DNA of 64,000 nt, from NCBI GenBank assembly GCA_947466585.1, contig CANIEU010000002.1:62001-126000 (forward strand), written 5' to 3'. Source of the stretch: Fibrobacterota bacterium (GTDB lineage: Bacteria > Fibrobacterota > Fibrobacteria > UBA11236). Both the position numbers and the translations under genes were made by a program. The notes beneath the pieces were generated by a model, which searched no databases, was not told the DNA's origin, and saw nothing but the letters and a program-made list of their open reading frames with translations. Within the stretch, counting starts at the first letter, position 1. Every line of letters begins with the position of its first letter. Below, one piece after another: positions 1 to 10,372 of the stretch.

Positions 1-1484
<1,484 letters not shown>

Positions 1485-1485
<1 letters not shown>

Positions 1486-1781
1486 TGCCCGAAATCCGGG
1501 AGCGTCAGGGAGACAGCTTCTTGTCGGTGCGCGTCACGCCGCGCGCTTCCAAAACGGAGATTCTCGATGTGTCCGCCGGTCGCCTGCGCGTGCGATTGCA
1601 GGCGCCGCCGGTCGAAGGTGCCGCGAACAAGGCCTTGACCGACTTTCTCGCGAAGACTCTGGGCTTGTCCAAATCCGCCGTATCGGTGGAGCGCGGTGAA
1701 ACGGGGAGGGAGAAGACCCTGCAACTTGCGGGGGTTTCGGCCGAAACCTTGCGTCTAAAACTGACGGAGATATTGCGGTGA
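1485..1781 (+). CDS. YggU/DUF167 family protein
   Basis: A 98-residue protein matching the DUF167 (UPF0235, YggU) family. It has the core VRVTPRASKTEI, then RLRVRLQAPPVEGAANKAL, and VERGETGREKTL near the end. The family is a small alpha/beta fold of unknown function, often encoded next to YggT or other housekeeping genes. The ATG start overlaps the stop of the upstream gene (TGATG), and its own stop overlaps the GTG start of mqnA, so all three are translationally coupled. Confidence 0.88.
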
Positions 1782-2650
1782 GCGGGAAGAACATCACTTT
1801 GGACCAAGGAATTGGGATGCACGCCGGGAACACGGAACCCTTGCGGGTCGGCCGCATTCCGTTTTTAGTGTGCGCGCCGTATTTTCACGCATCCCTCGAC
1901 GGATTTCCCGGTGTCACGTTCACCGACGGCCCACCCCAGGCTCTCAACAAGATGCTCGCATCCGGTGCGATCGACTGTGCGCCGTCCTCGAGTTTCGAAT
2001 ACGCCCGCAATGCCGCGGATTACCTGCTGCTTCCCGGACTGTGTACCTCCGGACGGGGCGAGGTCAAATCGGTTTTGCTCTTCGCGCAGGTTGCCTGGGA
2101 ATCGCTCGACGGGAAATCCATCGAACTGTCACCGGATTCGGATACATCGAATGCTCTGGTACGTGTGTTGAGCCGCTTCCGGTTCGGCCTGCATCCGGAA
2201 TATGTGGAGCCCGGAACCGGCGGCGGGGTTGCGGCCAAAATCGCCATCGGAGATGCCGCGCTGCGCGAAGCCGCCTCGGGACGCTGGACGCACACCTACG
2301 ATTTGGCCCGCGTTTGGCAGGAGTGGCAGGGCACGCCGCTTCCCTTCGGAGTCTGGATTCTGCGCGCCGAGGCGGCCCGGGACAAGGCCGAGAGCGTGCG
2401 GGCCTATGTGCGGCATTTGCAAACCGCGCTCGCCGCCTTCTTCGAAAACCCCTCGCGCGGACTCGATGCCTGGGAACGCCGGTACCCGTTACCCTTGTTG
2501 CGCATCGGCGCGCTCGATTTTTATTCCACCGCCGATTATGTGTTGACCGCCGCGCATCAGCAGGCTCTCGCCACGTACTTTGATCTCTGCACGCAAGCCG
2601 GGTTGTTAACGGCGGTGCCTTCGCTGCGCTGGTGGGGAGAGACTGCGTGA
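1778..2650 (+). CDS. mqnA: Chorismate dehydratase MqnA
   Basis: A 290-residue protein of the MqnA/MqnD periplasmic-binding-protein-like fold. MqnA converts chorismate to 3-enolpyruvyl-benzoate, the first step of the futalosine pathway to menaquinone. The visible family pattern is LRVGRIPFLVCAPYF at the N-terminus, SGAIDCAPSSSFEYAR, LLLPGLCTSGRGEVKSVLLF and the SPDSDTSNALVRVL loop. The SSSFEYAR block and the LLPG...GEVKSVLLF stretch favour MqnA over MqnD. The GTG start at 1778 overlaps the previous stop; an ATG at 1817 is a possible alternative. The other mqn genes are not in the window. Confidence 0.85.
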   Translation: MSGKNITLDQGIGMHAGNTEPLRVGRIPFLVCAPYFHASLDGFPGVTFTDGPPQALNKMLASGAIDCAPSSSFEYARNAADYLLLPGLCTSGRGEVKSVLLFAQVAWESLDGKSIELSPDSDTSNALVRVLSRFRFGLHPEYVEPGTGGGVAAKIAIGDAALREAASGRWTHTYDLARVWQEWQGTPLPFGVWILRAEAARDKAESVRAYVRHLQTALAAFFENPSRGLDAWERRYPLPLLRIGALDFYSTADYVLTAAHQQALATYFDLCTQAGLLTAVPSLRWWGETA

Positions 2651-2985
2651 CGACGGTGCGCGTTCCCGGGGCGGCGCGCCTCGCGCAGGGAGAAACCCGG
2701 GTGTTCTCCTGGCCGTCGCCGTACGGTGAACGCGAAGGTTTCGTGATCCGGTTCGGCGAAGACCTGCATGCTTACGAAAACAAATGCATGCACCTGCCGA
2801 TCCCATTGGATTACGGCGACGGCGACTTCTGGTTCGGTGCCATCGAACGGATCGTGTGTAAAACGCACGGCGCGACGTATCGGGCCGACACCGGGTATTG
2901 CGACGACGGCCCGTGCGAGGGGACATCGCTCAACCGCTTCGATGTGGAGATCGACGGCGACGATGTCACCGTGCGGGTGCCCTGA
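2647..2985 (+). CDS. Rieske-type [2Fe-2S] ferredoxin
   Basis: A 112-residue single-domain Rieske protein. The two cluster-binding boxes are visible as C-M-H at about residues 48-50 and C-K-T-H at about residues 72-75, separated by a slightly longer linker than in most Rieske ferredoxins. There is no signal peptide, so it is probably a cytoplasmic electron carrier or a dioxygenase-type ferredoxin. The GTG at 2647 overlaps the mqnA stop (GTGA); a GTG at 2632 in the same frame would add five residues. The coupling to mqnA suggests a redox role linked to quinone metabolism, but that is inference. Confidence 0.85.
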   Translation: MTTVRVPGAARLAQGETRVFSWPSPYGEREGFVIRFGEDLHAYENKCMHLPIPLDYGDGDFWFGAIERIVCKTHGATYRADTGYCDDGPCEGTSLNRFDVEIDGDDVTVRVP

Positions 2986-2997
2986 TTTCAGGGCGGG

Positions 2998-3531
2998 TCA
3001 GGGCGTCGCGAACTTTTTCAGTTTGCGCTGCAGGCTTTGGCGGTGCAGACCCAGCAAGCGTGCGGCCTGACTGACGTTGCCGCCGCACTGAGCGATCACG
3101 TATTCGATATACTCCCGTTCGTTGCGGGCGAGGCTGGCGCCTCCGGTTTCGGGTTCCGCATCGGCGGGGCGAGGGCCGATCGCAAGCGCCCAGAGCAGCC
3201 ACGGCATTGCCACAGGTTTGGCGAGGTAGTGCGCCGCCCCGAGCCGCCCCGCCTCCAAGGCGGTGGCGTGACTTCCGTAACCGGTCATAAGCACCGCACG
3301 GCAATGCGGGTTCACGCCCCGCAGGGCCGCGAGGGCATCCAAGCCGTTTTCTCCCGCTGCGCCCGACGCCGTCAGGCGGAGATCGAACACGGCGGCATCG
3401 AGGGAGGGAAGTTCTTCGGGAGGAACCTCGCTCCAGAGGGAAGCCTGCAGCACGCGGTGCCCCAGATCGACCAGCTCGCGCGCGAGCGCGCGGCGCAAGG
3501 CCGCGTCGTCTTCGAGCAGGAGGATGTTCAT
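2998..3531 (-). CDS. RegA/PrrA/ActR-type response regulator
   Basis: A 177-residue regulator with an N-terminal receiver domain (LLEDDAALR acidic pocket, probable phospho-acceptor Asp in AVFDLRL, Lys in AKPVAM). A short linker leads to a C-terminal Fis-type helix-turn-helix, VIAQCGGNVSQAARLLGLHR followed by QSLQRKLKKF. This architecture is that of the RegA/PrrA/ActR global redox regulators. The ATG at 3531 overlaps the kinase stop by four bases (ATGA), so the two are co-translated from a minus-strand operon. Targets cannot be read from the sequence; the divergent MbnP/di-haem cluster is an obvious candidate. Confidence 0.85.
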   Translation of the reverse strand: MNILLLEDDAALRRALARELVDLGHRVLQASLWSEVPPEELPSLDAAVFDLRLTASGAAGENGLDALAALRGVNPHCRAVLMTGYGSHATALEAGRLGAAHYLAKPVAMPWLLWALAIGPRPADAEPETGGASLARNEREYIEYVIAQCGGNVSQAARLLGLHRQSLQRKLKKFATP

Positions 3532-4841
3532 GCGGACCTCCGGGAAATTTCTTCGGCCGCGCGCGGCAGGATCAAGCGGGCATCGGTGCCGCCTCCGCTG
3601 CGCGGGAGTACCTGCAGGGCCCCGCCGATGGATTCGGCGAAATGCACCGCGGAAAAAAGTCCGAGCCCGCGTCCCACTCCCTTGCGGCTGTTGAAGGGCG
3701 AGCCCAGCGTGCGCAGCACCGAAGGATCGACCCCCGCTCCTCGATCGGAAACGGTGATCAGCAGGGAGTCTCGATCTCCATCCAAAGATTCCAGCCGGAT
3801 GTCGATGGGAGCCGACGAAGCCTCTTCTGCGTTGCGCAAAAGCGACAATACGGTTTGGCTCAATCCCACCGGTGGTGCCGAGACGAACAGAGGCTGCTCG
3901 GGAGGAAACGCGGATTCGAAACGCAGGGGTGCCTTCCCGTTCCATTCGCGCGTGATTTTGCGGAGCAGGAGCGCCACATCGGTGGTTTGCAAGGAGAGCG
4001 CGTCGGGATCCCAAGGCACTCCGGCCATGGATCGAACGATCGCGTCGCAGCGCGAAAGGCTCTCGCGGAGTTCGCGCCATTCCTCGGAAAGGTCTCCGGG
4101 ATCGGCTTCTGCGGATTTACGGTGTAGGCGATCGGCGAGCAGACCGACCGCGTTCAAAGGACTCGCAAGTTCGTGGCAGAATCCCGACGCCACCGCACCG
4201 GTCGCCCGCAGACGGTCCTGCTGGCGTCCGCGTTGTTCCGCTTCGTGCAGACGTTTCCGGTAGTGGCGGTTGAGATGCGCGGCGAAAATCGATACGCCCG
4301 AGATCGCACCCGCCAACACCCATTCGTAGGCGAGGTTGGGGCCCAAGGGGCCGATCCAGGCATAGGTGTCGGCGAGGCTTTGCGTGCTGCCTCCCAGAAT
4401 GGCGAGGGCGGTGCAGCCGAGCGCGAGAACGAAAAGTGCCGGTCGCGTGGGGAGCAGAAGGCCGGCGAGGCCGACCTGAAAATGCACCACGCTGTGGATG
4501 GGATTCATGAGCCCGCCCGACAAGGCGAAGAGCACGGTGGTAGCGGTCAGATCGACTGCGATTTGGAAGAGCAAAAAGATCGAAGTGACGCGTAGGCCGG
4601 CGCGATTCCAACCGCGCGCGAGCAGGTTGAAAACGAAAAGGCCGCTCAAGGCCGCCAGATACCACGGTACGTCGGAAGGGAACATCCATCCGAAATGCAA
4701 CGCGGGCCACAGCAGCGCGAGTTCGAACAGGATGTGGATGAAACGCAGGCGGATCAGGAGCGTCAGGGACCAGCGCGCCGAATCTTCTTCACCGGCAGGC
4801 AGTGCTGCGGCACGGAATAATTTGTCGCTCAAGGTCGGCAT
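3528..4841 (-). CDS. RegB/PrrB-type membrane sensor histidine kinase
   Basis: A 437-residue kinase. About six hydrophobic segments lie in residues 25-200, followed by a DHp domain with the H-box GFCHELASPLNAV and a C-terminal HATPase domain (LLRNAEEA N-box, VSDRGAGVDP, and GVGRGLGLF G-box). The membrane layout and H-box HELASPL match RegB/PrrB rather than PAS-type kinases. A Cys directly precedes the phospho-acceptor His, whereas the redox Cys described for RegB lies further downstream. It is probably the first gene of the operon, reading leftwards from the 184-bp region shared with the MbnP gene. Confidence 0.85.
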   Translation of the reverse strand: MPTLSDKLFRAAALPAGEEDSARWSLTLLIRLRFIHILFELALLWPALHFGWMFPSDVPWYLAALSGLFVFNLLARGWNRAGLRVTSIFLLFQIAVDLTATTVLFALSGGLMNPIHSVVHFQVGLAGLLLPTRPALFVLALGCTALAILGGSTQSLADTYAWIGPLGPNLAYEWVLAGAISGVSIFAAHLNRHYRKRLHEAEQRGRQQDRLRATGAVASGFCHELASPLNAVGLLADRLHRKSAEADPGDLSEEWRELRESLSRCDAIVRSMAGVPWDPDALSLQTTDVALLLRKITREWNGKAPLRFESAFPPEQPLFVSAPPVGLSQTVLSLLRNAEEASSAPIDIRLESLDGDRDSLLITVSDRGAGVDPSVLRTLGSPFNSRKGVGRGLGLFSAVHFAESIGGALQVLPRSGGGTDARLILPRAAEEISRRSA

Positions 4842-5025
4842 TCATCCAAAGTTAGGAACGGTCGATGGCGTCGCGGTATGCGGCGTGGAACAGAGCCGGG
4901 CAGACGGTTTGTCGGAATTCGCCAGTGTGCAACAATTTGTGGCATGGGGAGAAGGATAGGGGAGGCGCATTTTTGTCTCCGTTCGCACCTGATTTTCCGT
5001 ATTCCCCAACCCTTCGGAGTCTCTG
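4842..5025. promoter_or_regulatory. Divergent intergenic region, regB-like / mbnP-like
   Basis: These 184 bp separate the divergently transcribed sensor-kinase gene and the MbnP-type lipoprotein gene, so both promoters should lie here. No clear -35/-10 pair or strong dyad was recognised by eye. A purine-rich stretch, GGGGAGAAGGATAGGGGAGG, lies at about 4944-4963. Confidence 0.4.
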
Positions 5026-5889
5026 ATGTATCGCATGAAAACTTTTCTGGTCTCCATCGCCGGTCTCGCCGTTGCCTTCGCCCTGTCGGGTTGTTTAACC
5101 GAGACGACCGAGAAAACCGTCTATGTCGGTGGCCCCGATACGGCGTTGCTGGCTTCCGAAGGACAGACGCTTAACCTCCGCTTTTATCCCCGCTTCGGCA
5201 CCGACACCCTGAAGCTCGGTCGCAAGTACCTGACGGCGGGCGGTGACAGCGTGCGTTTCGAGATGGCCCGATTCTACATCTCCGACATCGCCTTGGTGGA
5301 TAGCACCGGCAAGTCGTACCCCCTGATCGGTACGTATTTGGTGGACGTATTCGACAGCGCCGCGCGCGCCCTCGGTTATGCCGCCGTGGACGTCAAGGCG
5401 CTTCCTGGAACCTACCGTGGCATCCGCTACACCGTGGGCGTACCCTTCGACCAGAATCATCGCGACCCGGCCTTGCAGGCCTCGCCCCTGGGCATGTCCT
5501 CGGGCATGTTCTGGGACTGGAATTCCGGATACATCTTCAACCGCGTTGAAGGCAAGGTCGATTCCGCGGGGACCGAGAAGGCGCTGGCCTTCCATATCGG
5601 TGGAGACAATCACACCGTTCCGGTCAACCTATTCGGCTTGTCATCGAGCGACTCGATCTCGGTCACCGTGGTATCGGGGCACAAGGTCGCGGCACTCGCG
5701 AAAGTCGCGCATGGCGGCGTGACGCATTTGCCCATCAACGTGGCCTATGATGCGATCTTTTCCAAGGGACTCAACACTTCCGCCGCGCTCAAGCCTTCCA
5801 CGAACCCGGGTGAACGAATCGCCATGATGGGTGCCATCGCGGATCGGATTTACCTGAACATGCAATCCATGTTCAGCTTACGGAAGTAA
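5026..5889 (+). CDS. MbnP family copper-binding lipoprotein
   Basis: A 287-residue lipoprotein: the signal peptide ends in LSGC, and the residue after Cys is Leu, which fits outer-membrane sorting. The mature part shows the MbnP family pattern LNLRFYPRFGTDTLKLG, then FEMARFYISDIALVD, and the aromatic block GMFWDWNSGYIFNRVEG (Trp163 and Trp165). In characterised MbnP, a partner di-haem MbnH oxidises a Trp to kynurenine, allowing copper binding. Three MbnH-like genes follow directly, which supports the assignment. Copper binding and Trp modification here are inferred from the family and the neighbourhood. A second in-frame ATG lies nine bases downstream of the first. Confidence 0.82.
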   Translation: MYRMKTFLVSIAGLAVAFALSGCLTETTEKTVYVGGPDTALLASEGQTLNLRFYPRFGTDTLKLGRKYLTAGGDSVRFEMARFYISDIALVDSTGKSYPLIGTYLVDVFDSAARALGYAAVDVKALPGTYRGIRYTVGVPFDQNHRDPALQASPLGMSSGMFWDWNSGYIFNRVEGKVDSAGTEKALAFHIGGDNHTVPVNLFGLSSSDSISVTVVSGHKVAALAKVAHGGVTHLPINVAYDAIFSKGLNTSAALKPSTNPGERIAMMGAIADRIYLNMQSMFSLRK

Positions 5890-5895
5890 CAGCGT

Positions 5896-6996
5896 TTGCA
5901 ACCTTATTCGCGGGAAGTGAACCTTCGAGTAGCAGACGGGACGAGGCGGTTTCTCTCTCGTCCCGTTCTCGCTCTGGTGTTGTTCGGGATCCTGTTGCTG
6001 ACGGGTTGCGTGCTCGATGAGGGTCGCGCAAGTTCCGGGAATGTCGTGGCCGATGGGGATTATCTTCCTGTGCTACCGAAGACTCCCGCGGGGTGGCCAT
6101 CCATCCATTGGCCCGCGGACAACCCGTTCACGCCCGCCAAGGCGATCCTCGGCCGCCGGCTTTTTTTCGACAAGATTCTGAGCCGGGACCGCAGTGTGAG
6201 TTGCGGATCCTGCCATCTTCCCACGGAAGGATTCGCCGATCCCGGAGCGGCTTTGAGCCTCGGGGTTCATGGTCGTTTCGCAAAACGAAACTCGCCCACC
6301 TTGACCAACGTCGCCTTCGGCACATCTTTCATGTCGGAAGGGGGCGTTCCCACCCTGGAATTACAGGCGATCTCTCCGATCGTCTCCGAAAATGAAATGG
6401 ATATGACGGCCGCCGAAATCGAAACGCGTCTTTCCATCGACACGCTTTACCTTCGGTTGTTCCGTCAAGCCTATGGCGAAGGTCCGATCACGTTCTCCGG
6501 AGTCACCAAGGCGCTTGCGACCTACGAGCGCACCCTGCTCAGCATGAATTCTCCCTACGATCGATGGCAGGCGGGTGAGTCGGATGCGCTCTCTCCCTCG
6601 GCCAAACGCGGTGCCGCGATCTTCCTCGGGGAAAAAGGCGACTGTTGGCATTGCCACGCTCCGCCGCTATTCACGGATCGTGATTTCCATAACACCGGTC
6701 TCGATTTCGTTCTCACCGATCTGGGACGCGCGTTGGTCACCGGGCGGACTTCGGACGAGGGAAGTTTCAAAACGCCCACTCTTCGCAATATCGGCGTGAC
6801 GGGACCGTACATGCACGACGGGCGCTTCACGACCCTCCGTCAGGTGGTCGAACACTATAACGCGGGCGGGAAACCGCACCCCAACGTTTCGGCTCTCATT
6901 CGGCCCATGGGCCTGACGGACGGGGAATTAAACGATCTCGTGAACTTTCTCGAGGCCCTTACGGATTCGACCTTCCTGACCGCGCCCCGACCCTAG
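5896..6996 (+). CDS. Di-haem MbnH/cytochrome-c-peroxidase-like lipoprotein 1
   Basis: A protein of up to 366 residues with a lipobox LLTGC and two c-type haem motifs, CGSCH at about residue 103 and CWHCH at about residue 250. The C-terminal FKTPTLRNIG...YMHDGRFTTLRQVVEHYNAGG block is typical of the bacterial CCP/MauG superfamily. It follows the MbnP gene by six bases, so it is the most likely dedicated MbnH partner. The TTG at 5896 is preceded by GGAAG at suitable distance; a GTG at 5917 is an alternative. The stop is TAG. Confidence 0.85.
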   Translation: MQPYSREVNLRVADGTRRFLSRPVLALVLFGILLLTGCVLDEGRASSGNVVADGDYLPVLPKTPAGWPSIHWPADNPFTPAKAILGRRLFFDKILSRDRSVSCGSCHLPTEGFADPGAALSLGVHGRFAKRNSPTLTNVAFGTSFMSEGGVPTLELQAISPIVSENEMDMTAAEIETRLSIDTLYLRLFRQAYGEGPITFSGVTKALATYERTLLSMNSPYDRWQAGESDALSPSAKRGAAIFLGEKGDCWHCHAPPLFTDRDFHNTGLDFVLTDLGRALVTGRTSDEGSFKTPTLRNIGVTGPYMHDGRFTTLRQVVEHYNAGGKPHPNVSALIRPMGLTDGELNDLVNFLEALTDSTFLTAPRP

Positions 6997-7044
6997 GCGC
7001 CGGGCGGCGGAATCCGGCCAACCACTTCTTGGTACTTTTTGTCC

Positions 7045-8133
7045 ATGAAGCATAAAACGCTTTCTTGGACGATCGTAATGGTGTTGGGTGCGACCCTCTT
7101 CTCCGGCTGTCTGTTCGATCGCGCCGATCGCGACGGTTCGGGCGAGGGTGGTGAAACGGGCAACGTGACGGACGGAGACTACGTCCCGGTGAAACCGGTT
7201 TCACCGGCCGGGTGGCCATCCATCGTCTGGCCCAAGGAGAACCCGTACACCCCTGCCAAGGATGTGCTCGGCCGGCGATTGTTTTTCGAGCCCGCCCTCA
7301 GCCGTACCCAAAACCGTGCTTGCTCGTGGTGCCATGGCGCCCTGGAGGCTTTCGCCGACGTGCACGGTGATTCGATGAGTTTTGGAGTCGGATCGGGGAC
7401 GACGACCCGCAACACGCCGACCTTGGCGAACCTGGCCTTTGCACGCACGTTCTTTTTCGACGGGCGCGCATCCACTCTCGAAGCGCAGGCCTTCGGTCCG
7501 TTGTACGCCGCCAACGAAATGGATATGACCGGGCCTGAAATCGTGGCGCGTCTGTCGGCGGATACGACCTACATCCGGCTTTTTGCGCAAGCCTACGGCA
7601 GCGGCCCCATCACGATGGAACGTGTGACGCGCGCTCTCGCAACCTACGAACGCACCTTGATCAGCTTTCGATCTCCCTACGACCTCTGGCGTGCGGGAGA
7701 TTCGGCGGCGCTGTCCCCGTCGGCGAAGCGTGGCGAAGCATTGTTCCGCAGCGCGAAGGCGGGGTGCGCGGAATGCCACGTTCCGCCCTTGTTCACGGAC
7801 GGCGGATTCCACAACATCGGTTTGGACAGCGTTCCGGTCGATCCCGGCCTGGGCGGCATCACGGGACGACCCGAGGACATGGGACGTTTCAAAACACCGA
7901 CCCTCCGGAATCTGACGGCGACCAAGTTTTACATGCACGACGCGCGTTTCCGTTCGCTGCAACGCGTTTTGGAGCATTACAACGCGGGCGGATTTCCGCA
8001 GCCGCCCGGAGCTCCATCCATTCGGCCGTTGGGGCTTACCTCCGGAGAACAGGATGACCTGATTTCGTTTTTAGAGGCCCTGACCGACACCGCTTTCCTT
8101 CAAACCGCAGAGTACCACTTTCCCAATCGATAA
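7045..8133 (+). CDS. Di-haem MbnH/cytochrome-c-peroxidase-like lipoprotein 2
   Basis: A 362-residue paralogue of its two neighbours with lipobox LFSGC and haem motifs CSWCH (about residue 93) and CAECH (about residue 241). It shares the N-terminal GWPSIVWPKENPYTPAKDVL block, the EMDMTGPEIVARL segment and the YMHDARFRSLQRVLEHYNAGG region with copy 3. The usual Gly of YMHDGR is Ala here. Copies 2 and 3 are closer to each other than to copy 1, which suggests stepwise tandem duplication. It is probably a periplasm-facing, membrane-anchored electron-transfer or oxidase enzyme. Confidence 0.85.
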   Translation: MKHKTLSWTIVMVLGATLFSGCLFDRADRDGSGEGGETGNVTDGDYVPVKPVSPAGWPSIVWPKENPYTPAKDVLGRRLFFEPALSRTQNRACSWCHGALEAFADVHGDSMSFGVGSGTTTRNTPTLANLAFARTFFFDGRASTLEAQAFGPLYAANEMDMTGPEIVARLSADTTYIRLFAQAYGSGPITMERVTRALATYERTLISFRSPYDLWRAGDSAALSPSAKRGEALFRSAKAGCAECHVPPLFTDGGFHNIGLDSVPVDPGLGGITGRPEDMGRFKTPTLRNLTATKFYMHDARFRSLQRVLEHYNAGGFPQPPGAPSIRPLGLTSGEQDDLISFLEALTDTAFLQTAEYHFPNR

Positions 8134-8142
8134 CTGGATCCC

Positions 8143-9231
8143 ATGCGCTCGCTTCGAATGATCCGGTCTCGGAATCTTTTCTGGACCATTCCGGTTTCCG
8201 TGGTCTGCGCCTTGTCGTTTACATCGTGCTTGGTGGATCGCAATGGGTCCGAAGGAGCTGGGGAAACAGGCTCTGCGGTTGATGGCGACTACATCGCCGT
8301 GAAGCCTGTCGAGCCGGCCGGGTGGCCATCCATCCTGTGGCCCAAAGAGAATCCGTATACCCCTGCCAAGGATGTGCTCGGCCGGCGTCTGTTCCTTGAG
8401 TCCGCGCTCAGTCGGGAGGGAACGGTCAGCTGCGCGTGGTGCCACACCCCGGCGCAAGCCTTCACGGACAAGCATGGCACCGCGCTGAGTGTCGGAGTAC
8501 GCAATCAACCGACCTTTCGAAATACGCCCTCCCTCGGCAACATCGGCTTCGCGACGTCCTTCCTGTTCGAGGGAAACGTGTCCACGCTGGAAGCGCAGGC
8601 CTTGGGCCCGCTCTATGCCCACAACGAGATGGATATGACCGGTCCGGAAATCGTGGCTCGGCTGGCGGCGGATACGATGTATGTCCGGCTCTTCCGTAAC
8701 GCCTTCGGCGTCGGCCCCATCACCATGGTGGGCGTCACCCGCGCCTTGGCGACCTTCGAGCGCGCCTTGGTCAGCTTCCAGTCTCCTTACGACCTTTGGC
8801 TGGCGGGAGATTCCACGGCGATGACCGATGCGGCGAAGCGTGGTGCGTCACTGTTTTTCGGTGACAAGGCCAAATGTTCCCAGTGCCATACTCCGCCATT
8901 GTTTACGGACGGCGGGTTTCACAACAATGGCCTTGACACCGTATTCGCGGATTCCGGACGCGCCCGCACGACCCACCTCCTCGTCGATGTCGGCGTCTTT
9001 AAAACGCCGACGTTGCGGAATATCGGAGACACCTATCCCTATATGCATGACGGGCGCTTCGCAACACTCGACGAAGTGGTTCGACACTACAATGCGGGTG
9101 GGCGCTCGCACCCCAACCGAGACGCTCGCGTGCATCCCCTGGGGCTCGACGAGCATGAGCTGTTCGATTTGGTCCAGTTTCTGGAATCCCTGACCGACGA
9201 GAGCGTTTTCAGGCGGGCCGGGACCTTGTAA
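8143..9231 (+). CDS. Di-haem MbnH/cytochrome-c-peroxidase-like lipoprotein 3
   Basis: A 362-residue third member of the tandem set. Haem motifs are CAWCH (about residue 97) and CSQCH (about residue 245). The C-terminal motif TYPYMHDGRFATLDEVVRHYNAGG is intact. The lipobox FTSC has an unusual Phe at position -3. It starts nine bases after the stop of copy 2, so the MbnP gene and three di-haem genes look like one transcription unit. Why three di-haem enzymes serve one visible MbnP is unclear. Confidence 0.85.
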   Translation: MRSLRMIRSRNLFWTIPVSVVCALSFTSCLVDRNGSEGAGETGSAVDGDYIAVKPVEPAGWPSILWPKENPYTPAKDVLGRRLFLESALSREGTVSCAWCHTPAQAFTDKHGTALSVGVRNQPTFRNTPSLGNIGFATSFLFEGNVSTLEAQALGPLYAHNEMDMTGPEIVARLAADTMYVRLFRNAFGVGPITMVGVTRALATFERALVSFQSPYDLWLAGDSTAMTDAAKRGASLFFGDKAKCSQCHTPPLFTDGGFHNNGLDTVFADSGRARTTHLLVDVGVFKTPTLRNIGDTYPYMHDGRFATLDEVVRHYNAGGRSHPNRDARVHPLGLDEHELFDLVQFLESLTDESVFRRAGTL

Positions 9232-9457
9232 GCATCCCCGTTTTCGTAAGCGGGCTTTCCAAAGTGCGTGGGTTTGCTTGCGTCCGGGAGTGAGTTTAGG
9301 CGCATTCCAGTGCGCGAATGTCCGTGACGAGGCCTTTTTTTATACAGGGGAAAAAAGCGCGCATTTTCACCTGATGCGGCGGTAGATTCTAAATTCTCAA
9401 GACACAAAAAACAAAAAGAGAAACGCTCGTCCACTCAAAACGACCACGGAGAAAATC
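9232..9457. other. Intergenic region before the transaldolase gene
   Basis: These 226 bp have no credible gene. They contain a short inverted repeat (GCGCA/TGCGC near 9300-9315), a T7 run near 9335 that could end the di-haem operon, and an A-rich stretch (9405-9421) followed by GGAGAAAATC just before the ATG at 9458. No terminator with a strong stem was found. Confidence 0.4.
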
Positions 9458-10372
9458 ATGTTTGAAGCCCTTCCCAACAGCGCCGCCATGCTCGCCCGTC
9501 GCGAGAAAATGCCGGTGATCAATCCCAACAAAAAGGGCAATCCGATCAAGCATCCGGCCGCAAAGGGGCCCCGGATTTTTTGTGACTCTGCCGTCAAAGC
9601 CGATATCGCACCGCTGCTCAAGGCCGGGCTCATCCACGGCATCACCACGAATCCGACGCTGCTGAAAAAGGCCGGCGCCAAATCCTGGAAAGAAGCCAAG
9701 GCCATCATGAAGGACTTGTGCGCGATGCTTTACCCCCTGCCGGTTTCGCTGGAGCTCACCGAGCTCACCGAAGACAAAATGGTGAAGCAGGCGACCGAGC
9801 TTGGCGCGCTCGGCAAGAACGCCATCATCAAGGTGCCCATGGGCGGTTACCCTGCCGTGGTCGACGGTGGGGATCCCTTCACCGGTCTCAAGGTTATTCG
9901 CCGCCTGTGGGAGAAGGGCATCAAGACCAACGTCACCCTGATTTTCAACACAACGCAGGCGCTGTGGGCCGCTAACGCCGGCGCCACCTACATATCGCCC
10001 TTCCTCGGCCGGCTTCCCGACTATCTCGCCAAGAACGACGATCCTTCCCGTCCCTCGGGTAACAGTCTGTACTGGATGGGCGAAGGTGCGCAAAAGCACG
10101 CCAACTCCGAATTCGTGGCTTCGGGTGGTGAGCGCCGCGACGCGGGTCCGCGCCTCATTTTCGAGATTGCACAGGTGTACGCCAACTACGGAATCACCAC
10201 CGAGATTCTGGCAGCCAGCATTCGCAACCCGGTACAGCTCACCGAGTGCCTGCTCGCCGGTGCGGACATTCTCACGGTTCCCGCCAATGTGCTCAGCACG
10301 GTCGCGGATCACCCTCTGAGCGATGCCGGCATGGTGGGCTTTCTGGAAGATTCGAAAGCCTTCAGCAAATAA
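9458..10372 (+). CDS. Transaldolase / fructose-6-phosphate aldolase family protein
   Basis: A 304-residue TIM-barrel aldolase of the transaldolase family. Visible motifs are FCDSAVKADI near the N-terminus, GITTNPTLLKKAG (typical TTNPT loop), NAIIKVPMGG with the expected Schiff-base Lys, and NVTLIFNTTQA, then YISPFLGRLPDY. It is longer than fructose-6-phosphate aldolase (about 220 residues) and carries an N-terminal extension and a short insert, so it sits with the longer transaldolase-like members. It would work in the non-oxidative pentose phosphate pathway. GGAGAAAATC precedes the ATG. Confidence 0.82.
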   Translation: MFEALPNSAAMLARREKMPVINPNKKGNPIKHPAAKGPRIFCDSAVKADIAPLLKAGLIHGITTNPTLLKKAGAKSWKEAKAIMKDLCAMLYPLPVSLELTELTEDKMVKQATELGALGKNAIIKVPMGGYPAVVDGGDPFTGLKVIRRLWEKGIKTNVTLIFNTTQALWAANAGATYISPFLGRLPDYLAKNDDPSRPSGNSLYWMGEGAQKHANSEFVASGGERRDAGPRLIFEIAQVYANYGITTEILAASIRNPVQLTECLLAGADILTVPANVLSTVADHPLSDAGMVGFLEDSKAFSK

